64,000 nucleotides of DNA, taken from Cyanoderma ruficeps. Its lineage: Eukaryota; Chordata; Aves; Passeriformes; Timaliidae. The position numbers and the translations under genes are program-made. The stretch lies in contig VZDJ01000301.1 of the NCBI GenBank assembly GCA_008694505.1, forward strand, positions 3,015,485 through 3,079,484, read 5' to 3'. Every line of letters begins with the position of its first letter. The first letter of the stretch is position 1. The notes beneath the pieces are model-generated. The model was not told the origin of the DNA and made no database searches. It was given only the letters and a program-made list of their open reading frames with translations. Shown here one piece after another: positions 34,761 through 62,821 of the stretch.

Positions 34761-36203
34761 GCGCTTCGCTCCCCCCTGGGCTGTGCGGTCCCCGTCCCTC
34801 CTCCGGGCGACTTCCTGCGGTCGGGCTCGCTCTTCGGCCGCGCCCGGGCGGTGGCCGAGCTGCTGCGGGTGGCGGCTCCCTGGGCGCTGGTTGGGGGTTG
34901 GGGTCTGCAGGTCCAGGGGCGGGGAGGCGGCTGCAGGGCGAGGTGTCCCGCCGGTTGCCCTTGAGAGGGACGCGACAGTGCCGGCGGAGCCGGGAGGAAG
35001 AGAAGCGGGGCCGCCCGGGCGGGCTTTTCCTCAGCTTCCTCTGAGGGGGTGCTAGGCGACCCCATCATTCGTTCGTACATTGCTTGTGGCTCAGGGGGGT
35101 TATTGACAGCTGTTAATTGGCTCTTTGGCTGGAATACCTGTGTGGCAGCCCTGCGGTGCTGCACCGGGGGAGGGTGGGGATAGGGTCGGGATGTGTGTGG
35201 CACAGGAAGGCCGGCACCGATGCATCAGGTCAGCCTGAGCAAAGCTTTTTTTCAGTCGGATCGGGCTGGAACTTCACCGAAAATTGTTTGCCTGTGCTAC
35301 TGATCCAAACGTGAATTAGCTAGGTCATGGCTTGCACTCTGCTTCCTCCCTGGAAAACCTGCTGAGGCAGAACGCAGCGCTGCTGATGCCGTACTGCTTA
35401 TTCGGAGACTTAAAGCAGGCTCCTATCCAGCGGCTCTTGTGGATGCATTTCCATATCCATTCTTCCCAGGACTAGCTTTTTGGATCCAGCAAAACTGCAA
35501 GAAGCACAGCCTCTGTTTGTCACCCAGTGACAAACTTCAATTTCTCTTCCCACTGGGAAATGACTTGCTTTTGATGTAGTGTTCTCTCCATAAGCTGTGT
35601 GAGCCCGTGATCTGTTTTGTGCTTGCTTTAGTATGACAAAGCTGCTATCAAGTTTTAGCCTCAGGCTGCCAAAATCTGAGCCTGGAACTTGCCCAGATAG
35701 GTGAGTCTGGATGGCTTCTGTGGCTTGGAAGTCTCAATATTGCAGGCTTCTAACTGTATATGGGCTCATGTGGTGTTTGGTTGGGCAATATTTACTTGAA
35801 TTCTGTCAGAGCTGTACCTACTATTTTTTCCTATAGTAAAAGCTCTGTGTGTCCCTGTGAGTTTTGCTTGGAGGGACAATCTCAAATCTGAAGAAATGCT
35901 GCCAAACTGTCTACATCCATATTTTTCCTGTCAGAAGGGAGGCATCACTTCTGTTCTGTAGGAAATGCCATGTTACTGACATCTAGTGACAAAGATACCT
36001 GGTGTTCTTTGGGCTGTTAGAGTGGCCATGTTCCAGGGAGAGCATTGGGATGTCTTTGAAGGGAATCACGGCCGGCTGCTTCCTCCTCCCAAAGGAGCAC
36101 AGTCCTGGCTTTTGGAGAATTGAATCTTGAGGCTATGAAGGGTTACGTCCTGAGTTCTTTGAAACACAGGGGACTGGACATGCATTCTTGTTTGATACTG
36201 TCT

Positions 36204-36256
36204 CCTTTTTTTTTTTTTTNNNNNNNNNNNNNNNNTTTTTCTTTTTTTTTTTTTTT
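36204..36256 (+). repeat. Poly(T) tract containing a 16-base assembly gap
   Basis: A T-run on both sides of N bases at 36220-36235. The homopolymer probably exceeds 50 nt and defeated the assembly, so its real length is unknown. Confidence 0.9.
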
Positions 36257-39200
36257 GTGGAACAGGAACAGTCACTAAACAAAACGGGCTTTATAAAGAA
36301 ACTTCCTGTAACCCTGGTTAAACTTTTCTTGCCTCATCCCTGCGTCAAAGAAAGGTAAAGCCAGGACTGTCTTTTGCAGCACAATGTCACAATGTCTTGC
36401 ACTGGTTTTCTAAGCTTATTCTACTGAAGGCTATTAGGGTATTTAAAGTCTGTTCCTCGGGCTAACTGGAGGATGGCCTGTGGTGCCAAAGTATAATTGG
36501 TTTGTGAGGCAGACTCTGCTTCTCTCCTTTAGTGAGTGACCTACTGAGTCAAAAGTTACTGGCAAGTCATGTATTATTTTGATCTTGGCAGGAGATCAGC
36601 AGCTCAGCTAAAAGCTTGCAGGCAGAGGCACAAGATGTGAAATGCAGTTATCTGCTCTCCAGTAATCCTAGTGAGAGAAAAGTTGATACATCAGGGCACC
36701 TAGACCATTAGTGGTCTTCAGAATACAAGCTCTTACTCAAACTCCTCTCTGTGCCTCTAACCTCTTCTGTTAGAAGATGCCTAGGAAGCAAATTACTGTT
36801 CAGGTTTCTAGCTCAGGAGTAAAAAGCAAGTAGTTCATACTGACTTTAGAAATGCTTTGGTAGAATGGGTAGAAATAGAAAAAAGCATTGGGGCTGTTCA
36901 AATCGGGCTGGACTCAAAATACGGCGGCGAGGTGTGTTAAATGCTGTACCTGTGATGTTCTGCTGGAGTAAGGGAGCCTCTTGTGTGTCTCTGTGTCAGT
37001 ATTTGTCTCTTGTTACTCTTCAGACTATCTGCATGCAGTATGGCATGCAGAAGTGGGCTGTAGGAGGAGAGCCTGGTAAGAGAACGTGCTTCTCTTCCTG
37101 CCCACTGGTTATGAGGATTTATGGGATTGTGTTTAAAATAGGAACAGTTTCTCTGAAACTGATGGGTTTATCTCAGGAGCTCTTTAGCTCAGGGTATGCC
37201 CCTTAAGTAAATTATGCACCCTGTCTTTCCCAGGATGAAGTGATTGGAGCTACTCTTGTTTAAAACCAAGTACAGCCCATGGCCTCCTGGAAAGTGGCTA
37301 ATGCAGCCCTCTAAGGAAAGCTTAGGTGCTCAGATTAGCTGATGGGGTGATGGTATTGTTTTGAGCCTTAAATCTTTTGGATTGATAATGGCTAGTGCTG
37401 AAAGGATGGGTTTTCCCAACAACTTCAGTTTGGCAGACCAGCCTGGCTAATCCCCCTCCTGCTTCTACTTTTGTCACTTGTCCAATATCATACTGATTTC
37501 TGGAATGCAGAAATGGCTGCAGTTGGTGATTTGCCTTCAGTACCTCTCCTGATTTCTTCCTGGATGAGAACTCAGCAGCTAATGTACCTTGAACTGCTTA
37601 GTTAGATAAGCTCATTAATGCACAGAAGTCTTACTTACTGTTAAGTCAGAACCCAAACTGTCTTTTAATAGACTACTAAAGGGGTTGGTTGCTTTACACC
37701 GGCTTATTAGCTGACTTGTGATTGCTGTTTCCTGGATGTGCTCTGTAGATTACAGAAATCAGCATTCCTGTTTGCTTTCAAACTAAGTGATGTCTGTGCT
37801 GTAGGAAACTTCCAGCCTCTTCATGGGAGTGACAAAGTCCGAGTAGCTGAGTCTTGGGCTCACTACTGATCAACTTGTGTTTGTTTGTACCCTGTACTGG
37901 ATGGTACAGGAAACTCGATGAAGCTCATGGGCTGTCTCACAGTGGGGCTGTGGCCAAGAGGGCTCTGCAGGGGAGCAGCAGTCCTGACATCTGCTCATCC
38001 AGCCTCGCTCAGTGGCTGGTTGAAGGCTTGTTTTCCGCAGCTGTAGTGCCAGACTCTTTTCTGGACAGGTATCTCTATGGTAAAAACATCACCCACACAG
38101 CTGGCTTGGGACAATACGGCTGATCCCAAAGTTGCCTCCTAAAATGAGTGAACAGATGTCCTCACTGGTGATGCTTCTGGTGCTCGTCAAATCCTGGCAC
38201 AATTGGGGTGACAACGTGAAACTGTAGTTGTGTTGTTATGGGCAGTCTAAGAACTGCTGCAGTCACATTGCTCCTGAGCAGTTATCCTTGAGCTGCTGTG
38301 TCACCACTGCACCTCTGAAGAGACGACACAGAGGATTTGCTGAGCAGATGCCATGAGAGCAAACAGGCCTGGCTTAAGAGTTCCTCAACTTCTGCCTACA
38401 CTGGACTTAGAGAAGCTGGCATGGAAGGATATAAAGAAGCATATTTTTGCTTTCCTGAGGCAGAAATACTAACGTGCACCCAAAATTTATGGTGACTCTG
38501 GTACCATAAGGCTGTACATTACACTGCTAGTGACACATTTCTTTCAGGCAGTTCCTAATTCTTTATGAGCTAAAACAAGCACTCCTTGCCTTGCATGTGA
38601 AACTGGAGTTACTGCAGCCATGTTCCTTTTACCACTGAAGAAAACTGACTAAAAATTCACAGTTTCTTCTAAGCAACAAATTTAAGCAGATCAGCTTATT
38701 TGTTTGTTTTTACTTGTGCAAATACAGTTACCGAAGGCAGAGAACTGTGTTCCAACGTTTATGGTGTAGCTTGAAGCTACCACTGTCTCTGCTGGTGCAG
38801 GGAAGGGTTAATGGTCTGTGTGAAAGACCTCAGGTTGTGGGACAAAGGTATTGGAGAAAATCACTTGTTTGAATATCTGCGTATCTGGGGTTTAGGCTAC
38901 AATTCAGCTTAGTCTTTTGTATCCTAATGAACAGATGACTGATACTGCAGTTGTGTCTTATTGCTGGCGTGGTGCTGTGGCTTCTCAATTAGAGAGACCA
39001 TGGAAGGCGGCCCTGAACAGAAACTACAGCATTGATACTGTGTGCTGTGGTGATCCTGAAAGAGTTGCTGTAGATAAACAACTGCAGAGGGAACAAACTG
39101 TGCTGGTTAGTTGATTCCTTATGTCTGCCTTGTTTAGTTTAAGAAAGCTCCATGCTGCATGTTGTTCATTTTTCTACAGGTATTATAAGTCAGAATTGAT

Positions 39201-42200
39201 GAAGAGGAAATGGAAGAGGAAGGCTGGGCACTCACATACTGCAGGACAGAGCTGCTATTTTATCCCCTCTTGATAAATGCAGGTTTAGTGCCTCATCTGA
39301 CTAGGTAGCTCCCAGTCCAGCACTTGTTGCATCCCACAGTACGTGAAACTGACGGTCCTGCAACAGGATCCTGCTGCCTGAGCTTGGCTGCCGGAGCTCC
39401 TGACTTCACCCATGCATTCCAAGTGGGTGACACACTGAAAGGATGAAGTCTGACTTTAGGGGAACCACCTGTTTTTAGATCAGACCTAATAAACAGAGCA
39501 TTTTCCATCTGTGATAGAATCAGTGGTCAAAAGCAGTTTTTTCAGATACTGTGCTTTATTGTATCTTTATCTTTCTCTGGACTCCCTTGGTTGTGGTCTG
39601 CAGCTCACCTGCTGCAGACTGACTTCTGAGGCTTCATCCAGCCTGTCCTGGTGGTTTGAGGGAGGGGTGCTTATTGCACATCCCCTGCACAGTGGGAGCA
39701 CTGAGACGTGATTTGAGGCAAGTATGTGTGATTCTTAAGAAAAGGCATGTTACCATGTCAGTCATTGTAGGTCCAGCTGATCCTGCTGCTTTTCTGTTGT
39801 GTAGCTACTGAAATGCATTAAAATTTTTATCCTAGCCTTTGTTTTTATACATGTACTCTTTTTTTTTTTTTGTAGCTGGCGGTCTTAATGCTGTAACTTC
39901 GCCACAATTGCTCTAAAGGTATATTTTAATGCTCTCATCTTCACTTGATGAGTCATTTCCATGTCATCTCAACTCCTGGTGGGTTTACAGGCATGTGTAG
40001 AAGAGTGTGCTCTGTCTATGAGCTTCATGCTCCTTTTCTGTTTATGGGTTGAAGTGGGGGTATATGGGAATGTGAGCACTTGGCAGGAGAGTAGGAAGCC
40101 TACTGGCCATAGGTATTTGGAGGAGCTGCATTCAGGTGTTACATCTACACCAGTAGCTGCTTGAAGATTGCAGAGTGTATTGGGAGAGGGCTGTTCCTAA
40201 ATTAAGGTGATTACTCACCAACTGGTGTGAATTCAGCATACATGTGCACTATCCCTGTACCTTAACTAGAATAAATCCATCCATACTGTAAGTAGAAAAC
40301 AGGGCTGTAGCTACCAGTGTGGAGCAGGTTGCCATATGTTCAAGCTAGTGAAACAGGAGGAGTGGAGCTGCAAAGCTCTGAAAATGCCATTGGTGGATCA
40401 TTAACCCAAAGGTTTCAGCTAGAGACATCTTGGTTTCCAGGCACTTGGTGGTAAACAGTTGAAGAAATGGTGGGCTTTGCTTTAAGCTCTGTCTGACAGT
40501 GAGATATTAGGCTGAGGAAACTCAGAGCAAGCTCCCTAGAAAAGGCTGACTGGAGAGGAGCAGAATGAGTCATTGAAAGCTGATTGAGCAATGCTTTCTG
40601 AGTCATGTTGCTAATGCACAGGGAGCAGATGAACCCATCTCCTGTGCTGGAGTTTTTATTCTGAAGCTTTCTGATTCCAGCAGCCATGAGTCACTGAATG
40701 TCAGTCTCAAATTAATTTCAACCATCTTCTCTGCAGTTCTTAACCACTGCAAGTATTAGGATCTTTCATTTCCACAGCTGATCTGTAAAGAAAACTATTA
40801 ATTATTTTAAAAGATGTGGAAGATTGTGCTATGTCTGAGCTGTACCACTAAAATCCTCTTCGTAGTTAGAATGTAACCTTGAAATAGTTGAAAGGAGTAT
40901 CTGTGAAACTTGAAACACAAGGGAGGATCAAAACAAAGCAGGCTTATTTCCACTGCAGCCACTTCAAGGAGAGCCATTGTCATCTTGAAGAGCCATTCTT
41001 CTTGCTGAGCTTTAAGCAACTTTCTTTTTGCATTCTGCCCTTTGTATAGCTTTCCTCTCTGTTCATAAATCTCTGGGCTACTTACTCCATCTCTTGAGTT
41101 TCCAGCTGTGTGGACATGCTTCCATTAGCTGGTGAAAGTAATTCTGTGGTGGAGAGGGAGTGTAGTCGCTCTGGTCTTGTGTCTCGGAGGGACGTAGTGC
41201 AAGGTTTGAACGAAAGACGGGAATGTTGTCCGTGTTCCCTGAACTGCCATTGTGGGCAAGCTTGGTGAAGGCTGCTAGAGAGCAGCCCTGCACCAAACTG
41301 AATTTGCTGTAAGTTGTGTTGATGCCATTGCTGTCTCATGCCTGGAACTTTTCAAGATGCCAAACTGCAGAAATCGAGCAGACAAGGGAGATCTGCTTGT
41401 AATTGTGCTAAATGCCTTGCATAGTTGAGACCTCTTTGTTGTCTGATGCAGCTGGAGGTTTACACTGCATGTGTCCTTCAGCTACTGCAAAGAACTGATT
41501 GATAGCTGGTACAGTTCAGTAGGTCATCCAAAATTCTTTCCTTGTAGTCATTGTTTTTAACCCATGTGACTTTGCTGGTACCTGGAAAGAATTTACCAAT
41601 TGTCTGACACAAAGCATTAGGTAAATTGTACTTAAATGTAAATTCAGGTTGAATTTTTAGAGCTGTAGCGTTGTGGGTTCTTTCAGACTTGAGGAGAATC
41701 ATAATATGGAGGCATTCTGCTGCTACATGTGAAAATAATGCTCGTGCATGTCTCAGATATGTATGGTTGGCTACCCTTATAAAAGAAACTGTCAGAATGA
41801 TGCTGATCCTGTGGCCAAATCCATAGTAGTAGGGAAAAGTACAAGCTCAGGTGTTAACCAGGGCCAGAGCCAGCCCCTTTCTGACTTTGAGCAAGTTCAT
41901 TATCGAGTTGTTTTGCCAGTGCAGTACAGTAAGCACGCATTGGCTGGTTGGTGGCAGATCTCTGCATACTTCTGTTTTGTACCATAGGAGATTTTGCAAT
42001 AAGAGCATTCCTGTTCAGTAGTCATGGCAGCGGGATGTGTGTGAGTATGAGGTTATTCAAAGTAGTAAAGGCAAAGTAGATCAAAGTAGACCAAGGAGGT
42101 GCAGATGGGACGACAAAATGACACCCTAAATCCAAGATACACAATTGTACAGTGGTGCATATAGGAGGTGTGCGGATGAAATAGTAAAGGCAATTCCTGC

Positions 42201-44601
42201 TTCACCTGTAGCTCTTCATTGTGAACCAATGCAGCTCTTAAATGTGCCAGTGAAGGTGGAACCAGGAGCTGACTTTGCATGGGTGATCTGAAGTTTGAGC
42301 TTATCTCCTGGGATATTTTGCATAAGGAAGAAGCCTAGCATTTCATTGCATTGATGAAGAATTTTTGAAAACTAAAAGCTTTTTCATTACAATCTATCTA
42401 CTCTCCATCAAACATTTTACTAACATGTAAGATGAGGAAGCAGTTGACTCTGCTACCTTGTACTGTGATGCAGTTAAAAATGCTGGGTTTTTTTTGCCTG
42501 TAATTTCACCAAAGCTGTTACAGAATATGTTCTAACCTAACATATGAGAAAGCATGCCATCGTTATTTCAGTCAATGTTTAAAATTTGTAGATCTTCCTA
42601 AGAGAAGGCTTTTAATTTCCAATGCAAAGCTTGATCAGCAATTGTCTAAATGTTTTATAGTAATGCAGTAAATATTCAAATCAAGGGTTTTTCAAAAAGT
42701 AGTAGGCTTGTCATGCTGGCAAAAGGCTTTGTCTTGTATATGCTGCATGTCTGATCCTGTTGCTCATCAAAGCAGACGTTTCCTTTATACTAAAAATAGT
42801 GAAACAAATAAGTTAAGCAGCATTAAAACCCAAGAGGGAGATTATTTTTTTTTAAGACTAGGATGTGCTTTCTAGGATTCTTCTAGAAAGGGTTTGTAGG
42901 ATTCTTATGATCCAGCTTTGACCAGTTGCATAAGCTTCCAGGAAGCTGCTCTATACAATGCAAGTCTTTATTAAAGAGAATGCAGGGACTCCTCGTCTTT
43001 GATTGCAATAGTCCGTATCTGAATGCGGAGGCCAGCAGTGTACAAGTCTGAAAACACATGCTTGTTTCTTACCTGGAGTGAAAAAACTAGTAAGTAGGAA
43101 AGAATTTTCTAGAGTGGGCAACAGGTTGCTTTCACTGTCATAATGTTTCTCATCTTTTTCATTGTTTGGCCTGTGTGAATGACCTTGCAAATGTTTCAGC
43201 ATCTGCCTGTCTTGTCAGTTCTCCATGTTTTGGGTTTCAGCCCTGCATGTTACCTCTTTGTGACCTTTTCATGCCCGTTAGGGCGGTGTGTGCTTTGTGT
43301 CAGACAGTAGTCTTAGTTGTGAGTCTGTGGTACAGCCACTTCCTTAACTCTGAAAAAATTGGTTTGTTTGTTTGAGCAGTGGGATTGTCTTCTGCTGTTC
43401 CTGGGGATGCTGACGTTGCTGCCTGTACAGTGTGTAGCCTTGGTCATGAAACAGTGAGCAGCCACAAAAGGCTTTTCCCACTCTAACTACCTGGGGATCT
43501 TGGAGCTGCTTATGTCTTAATAGGTTTGGTTACAGAGACTTAGAAGTACAGGAAATACTTGTATCCTGAAGTTATAAAGTGTTACTGTTGGAAATGGAAG
43601 AAAAACCTATTTGTAAAACTGCTCTGTGCTAATTAGAGTCTCGGACATGAAAATATGTTGGTGACAGTGCCATGAGAAGCCACTGACAAGTAACAGGAGG
43701 CAGTCTGTTAGTAGCCAGAGATACATGACCAGCAGAACGGGGGAATAAAAGCCAGAAAGCTCACTACTGAGCTTTGGGAAAACTGCTTGTCACTTTCTGT
43801 TTTGACCTAACTGACTTTTGGCCTCTTTTTTTCCCCTTTTAATAAGCAGAAGCAGCCATCTGGAAGCCGAAGACCTGTAGCAGAGAAGTATGAGTAGTGT
43901 TATTCTTTGAGGACTCACTAGATGTAGCTAAAAATGTTGGTGTAAAGGCTTAGGAAGTTTAAAGTTTCTTTTTTGTTTTGCTGAAATTAAAAGTAGTGGC
44001 TGCACTGTAAACGTTGGTTTAGTATGGAACTCACTTCTGCAGCACTTCTTTCAGATGGGCAACTACTGTGGTCTATTTGATGTAACTTCTAGAGGATAAG
44101 TTACTCTTGATAATCCAGAAGTCCCTTAGTCCCTCTGATGTGTGTATTGGTTTTGTATTCTCTTATTTTTCCTGACCTTTGAGGTGATCCAGGGCTGGGT
44201 CACTTCGACTTTGTCATTGCAGCGTTCCTGAGCAGACACATATCGGTTCACTGTCAGATCTGTCTCTAGGTTGGCCTCTCCCTATCCTTTTCACCCAGCC
44301 CAGACTAGTGGGTGTAGGCGCACCCACCCAAAGAGCAGGGTGGAGATGGTTGTTATCTAATGCTCTGCAGTGCCCCAGCTGAGCAGTTCCTTTGTGATCA
44401 CCCCAAGGCCTGCCCTGTCAGAGTTGCAGTTCTCTTCTTGGGGCTAAGCCAACCAAACAGTTGCTGCTTGTGGGGTATTAGGACTTTGACCTAGGTGAAT
44501 AGGAGTGCATAAGACTCCAGAAATGGGATCTGGTGAATAGCTGTATATTTTAAAAAATCTTCTGTATCAGTAATGTCTACCCTATCAGTAATACCTAATG
44601 T

Positions 44602-44633
44602 CTTTGGGGAGAGCTCTGTAGCTCTCTCCAAAG
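44602..44633 (+). repeat. Short inverted repeat (14-bp stem, 4-nt loop)
   Basis: Arms CTTTGGGGAGAGCT and AGCTCTCTCCAAAG flank CTGT. All 14 positions pair in RNA, one as a G-U wobble. It is too short for a miRNA precursor. Confidence 0.7.
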
Positions 44634-45222
44634 CAATCTTCCCTTAAAGAAAGAGAAAATTACCAGTTTAGGAGGGTAACATCTGAGGGACTATCTGCCA
44701 GTTCAAGTGGGTCATGATTGTGACCATTCCAGTGGTACATTGTCAGCAAATGGCTCTTTGAATTCTGAAGTGTGACTCAATATGGGTTCTAGGGATTAGC
44801 AGAGGCTCTTACACTGATGTGTAAAAACTGTGTAAAAGTGGTAATAAATGGAGATATACTTGCTGCTAGGAATCCCCATCACGTGGTGATGGGCTTGGTG
44901 GCATGTCAGACATTTGTGTGAACTGCATGTAAAAAGACTTAGGAATTGTGTCTGATTTGTATCTCAGTCTTAGGGAGATAGACACTTTATAGTAGATGGA
45001 AGGAGTCTTTGATTTGCTTGTAGTTCCAGGCCTGTGTTTTTTCTCACATTCCAGAGGTATGTTTTGGATACTTGTCCTTGAGGCTTAATCTGTCCTTACT
45101 GATATTTGGAATGAGAGTTAAGCTTCTATTTCAGTGCCAATTTTAAGCTTTAGTCCTGGCTACAAATTGTTTCTCTACAGCCTACTTATATATGCTCTTT
45201 CTTGCTTCAGGTATTAAGCAAC

Positions 45223-45240
45223 ATGGGAAGTGAAGACTAA
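45223..45240 (+). promoter_or_regulatory. AP2M1: Minimal upstream ORF in the AP2M1 5' UTR
   Basis: AUG with A at -3 and G at +4 opens MGSED and stops at 45238-45240, nine nt before the AP2M1 start codon. It would be in every transcript that uses this exon. A short uORF with a strong context so close upstream would favour leaky scanning or reinitiation. Confidence 0.65.
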
Positions 45241-45249
45241 AGTTCCATC

Positions 45250-60875
<15,626 letters not shown>

Positions 60876-61167
60876 CCCCAGCAGGCTGGCGGGCTCCCTC
60901 TTCTCCAAGCCATGCTCTGTCTCTCCTCGGTCTTCAGCTACATTCAGAGATGTCTGCCTGGCCCCTCGACGCAGATTGAAAGACCCTGTGGCTCACCCCA
61001 GGAGCGGACTCGCCTGCCCGTGTTCAGTTACCACCCACGCTGCAGATGAAGTTCAGAACCCAGTCGTGTGCAGGGGTGCAGTCAACAGCCTCCTGCTCCC
61101 CGTCCCAGGGTGGGCAAGGGCTAGTCTAACTCCCATCCTCTCGTGATCTTTCTAGGGAACGTCCACC

Positions 61168-61173
61168 ATTAAA
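61168..61173 (+). terminator. AP2M1: Polyadenylation signal ATTAAA (AP2M1, proximal)
   Basis: The second most common vertebrate hexamer, 293 nt after the stop, followed by T/G-rich TCTGTTGGTGTCTC. My preferred main end. Confidence 0.6.
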
Positions 61174-61836
61174 CTCCTCTTCTGTTGGTGTCTCACTACT
61201 TGCATCATATCCTAGTATTTTTGAAGTTCTTGTGCATATGTACTCGTAGAATAGACCTAAACATAGACTGGACAAATCTGAGTTGAAGTTACCCTGGCTT
61301 CTGTACTAGCTATTGCTGTTGTGGTAGATGTTGCTGGCCAGTCTGAGATGTCTGAGGTGGTGAGTTTGTTGGGCCCCCACCAAAGGAGATGGTGGGCTCA
61401 CCACATCTCACCGCCACCTTATTTCTTGCAAAGTTGTCAGTATAGAGTCCTGCCGTGGGAAGGTTTGTGACCAAAAGGATGAGGGTTTAGGCTCTTGCTG
61501 GTGTGTATGTGGGTGGCACAGCATTTCAGGTCCTTGGAGCATTTACCCATACCCACTGCTGGCTTGAGCCAGTCTGTCCTTTTGAAACAAATTGGAGATC
61601 TGGCCCCACTGTCCCAGGGAGTGTGGATCAGCTGAGCTCTGTCAGGATGTGAGCAGGGTCTGTCCTCGGGGAACCTTAAATGCAGTTGGCATTAAGAGCC
61701 CCCTGACCCAGCCTACCCTCTCCATGCTTCTACCAAATGCTTCTGGGCCATAGGAATGCTGCTGCAACCCACAATCCTGCTTCTGGTAGTGTGGTCTCCA
61801 TTTTGTACACTTTGTGATTTGTCCAGCTCTGAATCT

Positions 61837-61842
61837 AATAAA
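61837..61842 (+). terminator. AP2M1: Polyadenylation signal AATAAA (AP2M1, distal)
   Basis: A canonical hexamer about 960 nt after the stop. The downstream T/G content is modest. It may give a longer 3' UTR form. Confidence 0.45.
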
Positions 61843-61860
61843 GTATGTAGAATGGAGAAG

Positions 61861-62580
61861 GCTGCCTGCACTGCTGTTTGGGACTGGTGCTGCAAGATCC
61901 TGGGCTGTACCCTGGGCCTGTGCCACAATGTCTTGGGACTTGCTTGTGCTGCTTCCCCAGCCCTGGGTTGCTTGGGGGCTAGTAGGTGAAAAGGACAAGT
62001 GATGCTTTTGTTTCCAGCTGTGCCAGTGCTGCAGCTCCCTGGAGAAAGGAGGATGCTCTGGACTTCCTTTGGGGCTGCAGCTGGGATGAACTGAACTCGG
62101 TGGAGTGTGTCCCAGCCCCCTGTAAGTCAGGCTCCTGTGTCCCAGCCACGCTTAAAAGAATCTTGGTCATCTTTCCTTGTGCGCACCTGAAAAAGAGTCA
62201 GAAGTTGGCTTTTAACTTGGCTTTTGGTGTCGGGGCCCGTGTGGGTGCTGTGCAGGGTAGCTGAGGGAACTAACAATTGCTGAGCAGCTGAACCTGGCCC
62301 TTGGCTCAGCCCCTCTGCCTTCAGTCTGTGAGCAGGTGATGGTGAGCAAGTGGTCATTGCCCATTGGTGGATGAAAAAATGCAAACCCAACCTGCAGTGT
62401 CCCCAACCTGCAATGTCTTGACTTTGATTTAGAAGAAGAAACTGTTTTCGAAAGAGGAACAAAATTCCGAATTCTCCCAAAGCCTCTTTCCCTGGGCGAC
62501 AGGACAAGCAGGGGCTGAGCGGGTTTTGGGCCCGTCCCGAGCGCTCCGATCGTTCCCGGTGCCTCTGTCCCGGCCCGTGG
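61861..62580 (+). other. Intergenic spacer between AP2M1 and ABCF3
   Basis: About 0.7 kb with no gene. G+C rises from about 62480 into the ABCF3 CpG island. Nothing else is recognised. Confidence 0.75.
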
Positions 62581-62589
62581 CGCCGGGAT

Positions 62590-62748
62590 TCCCACTCCTG
62601 GTCCCGTAACGCGCAGGCGCGGTCGGGCCCGGACTACATCTCCCGGCGGCCTCCGCGCAATGGCGGCCGCCCGCCTCCTTCCCGGCAGCGCCCGCCGTCC
62701 CTTCCGGCTTCGAGCGGCGGCGGCTCCGCGGGGCGGGCTCGCCCCGCC
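62590..62748 (+). promoter_or_regulatory. ABCF3: ABCF3 CpG-island promoter and 5' UTR
   Basis: A CpG-dense, TATA-less block with an NRF1-like GCGCAGGCGC (62611-62620), a ZNF143-like ACTACATCTCCCGGCGG (62633-62649), a YY1-like AATGGCGGC (62659-62667) and an ETS core CTTCCGG (62701-62707). It is the same kit as the AP2M1 promoter. The transcription start is not resolved. Confidence 0.7.
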
Positions 62749-62821
62749 ATGGCGTCCTGCGCCGACATCCTCCGCTCCGAGTTCCCCGACTTGGACGGCG
62801 AGCTGTTCGCTTACGTTACGG
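62749..62821 (+). CDS. ABCF3: ABCF3 exon 1
   Basis: Start codon ATG in GCCATGG context (G at +4). Encodes MASCADILRSEFPDLDGELF and AYVT. Leaves in phase 1 at ACGG|GTGAGC. Confidence 0.94.

Larger units (their letters stand above)
34744..45210 (+). other. AP2M1 intron 1
   Basis: 10.5 kb of AT-richer unique DNA with no coding exon that I can support. It contains a poly-T run interrupted by an assembly gap (36204-36256) and a short perfect-type hairpin at 44602-44633. No transposon beyond background is recognised. Confidence 0.75.
60876..61860 (+). other. AP2M1: AP2M1 3' UTR (short or long form)
   Basis: Non-coding sequence after the stop. Two polyadenylation hexamers mark possible ends near 61190 and 61860. 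A 98-residue open frame that runs on from the last exon in another frame has no support. Confidence 0.6.

Noticed and set aside
34088..35203. 371-codon open frame on the minus strand across the AP2M1 CpG island
   Set aside because: Its composition is Pro/Ala/Arg/Ser-rich, as any frame through CpG-island DNA would be. It has no recognisable domain, overlaps a clear promoter and first exon on the other strand, and would start in ordinary intron DNA.
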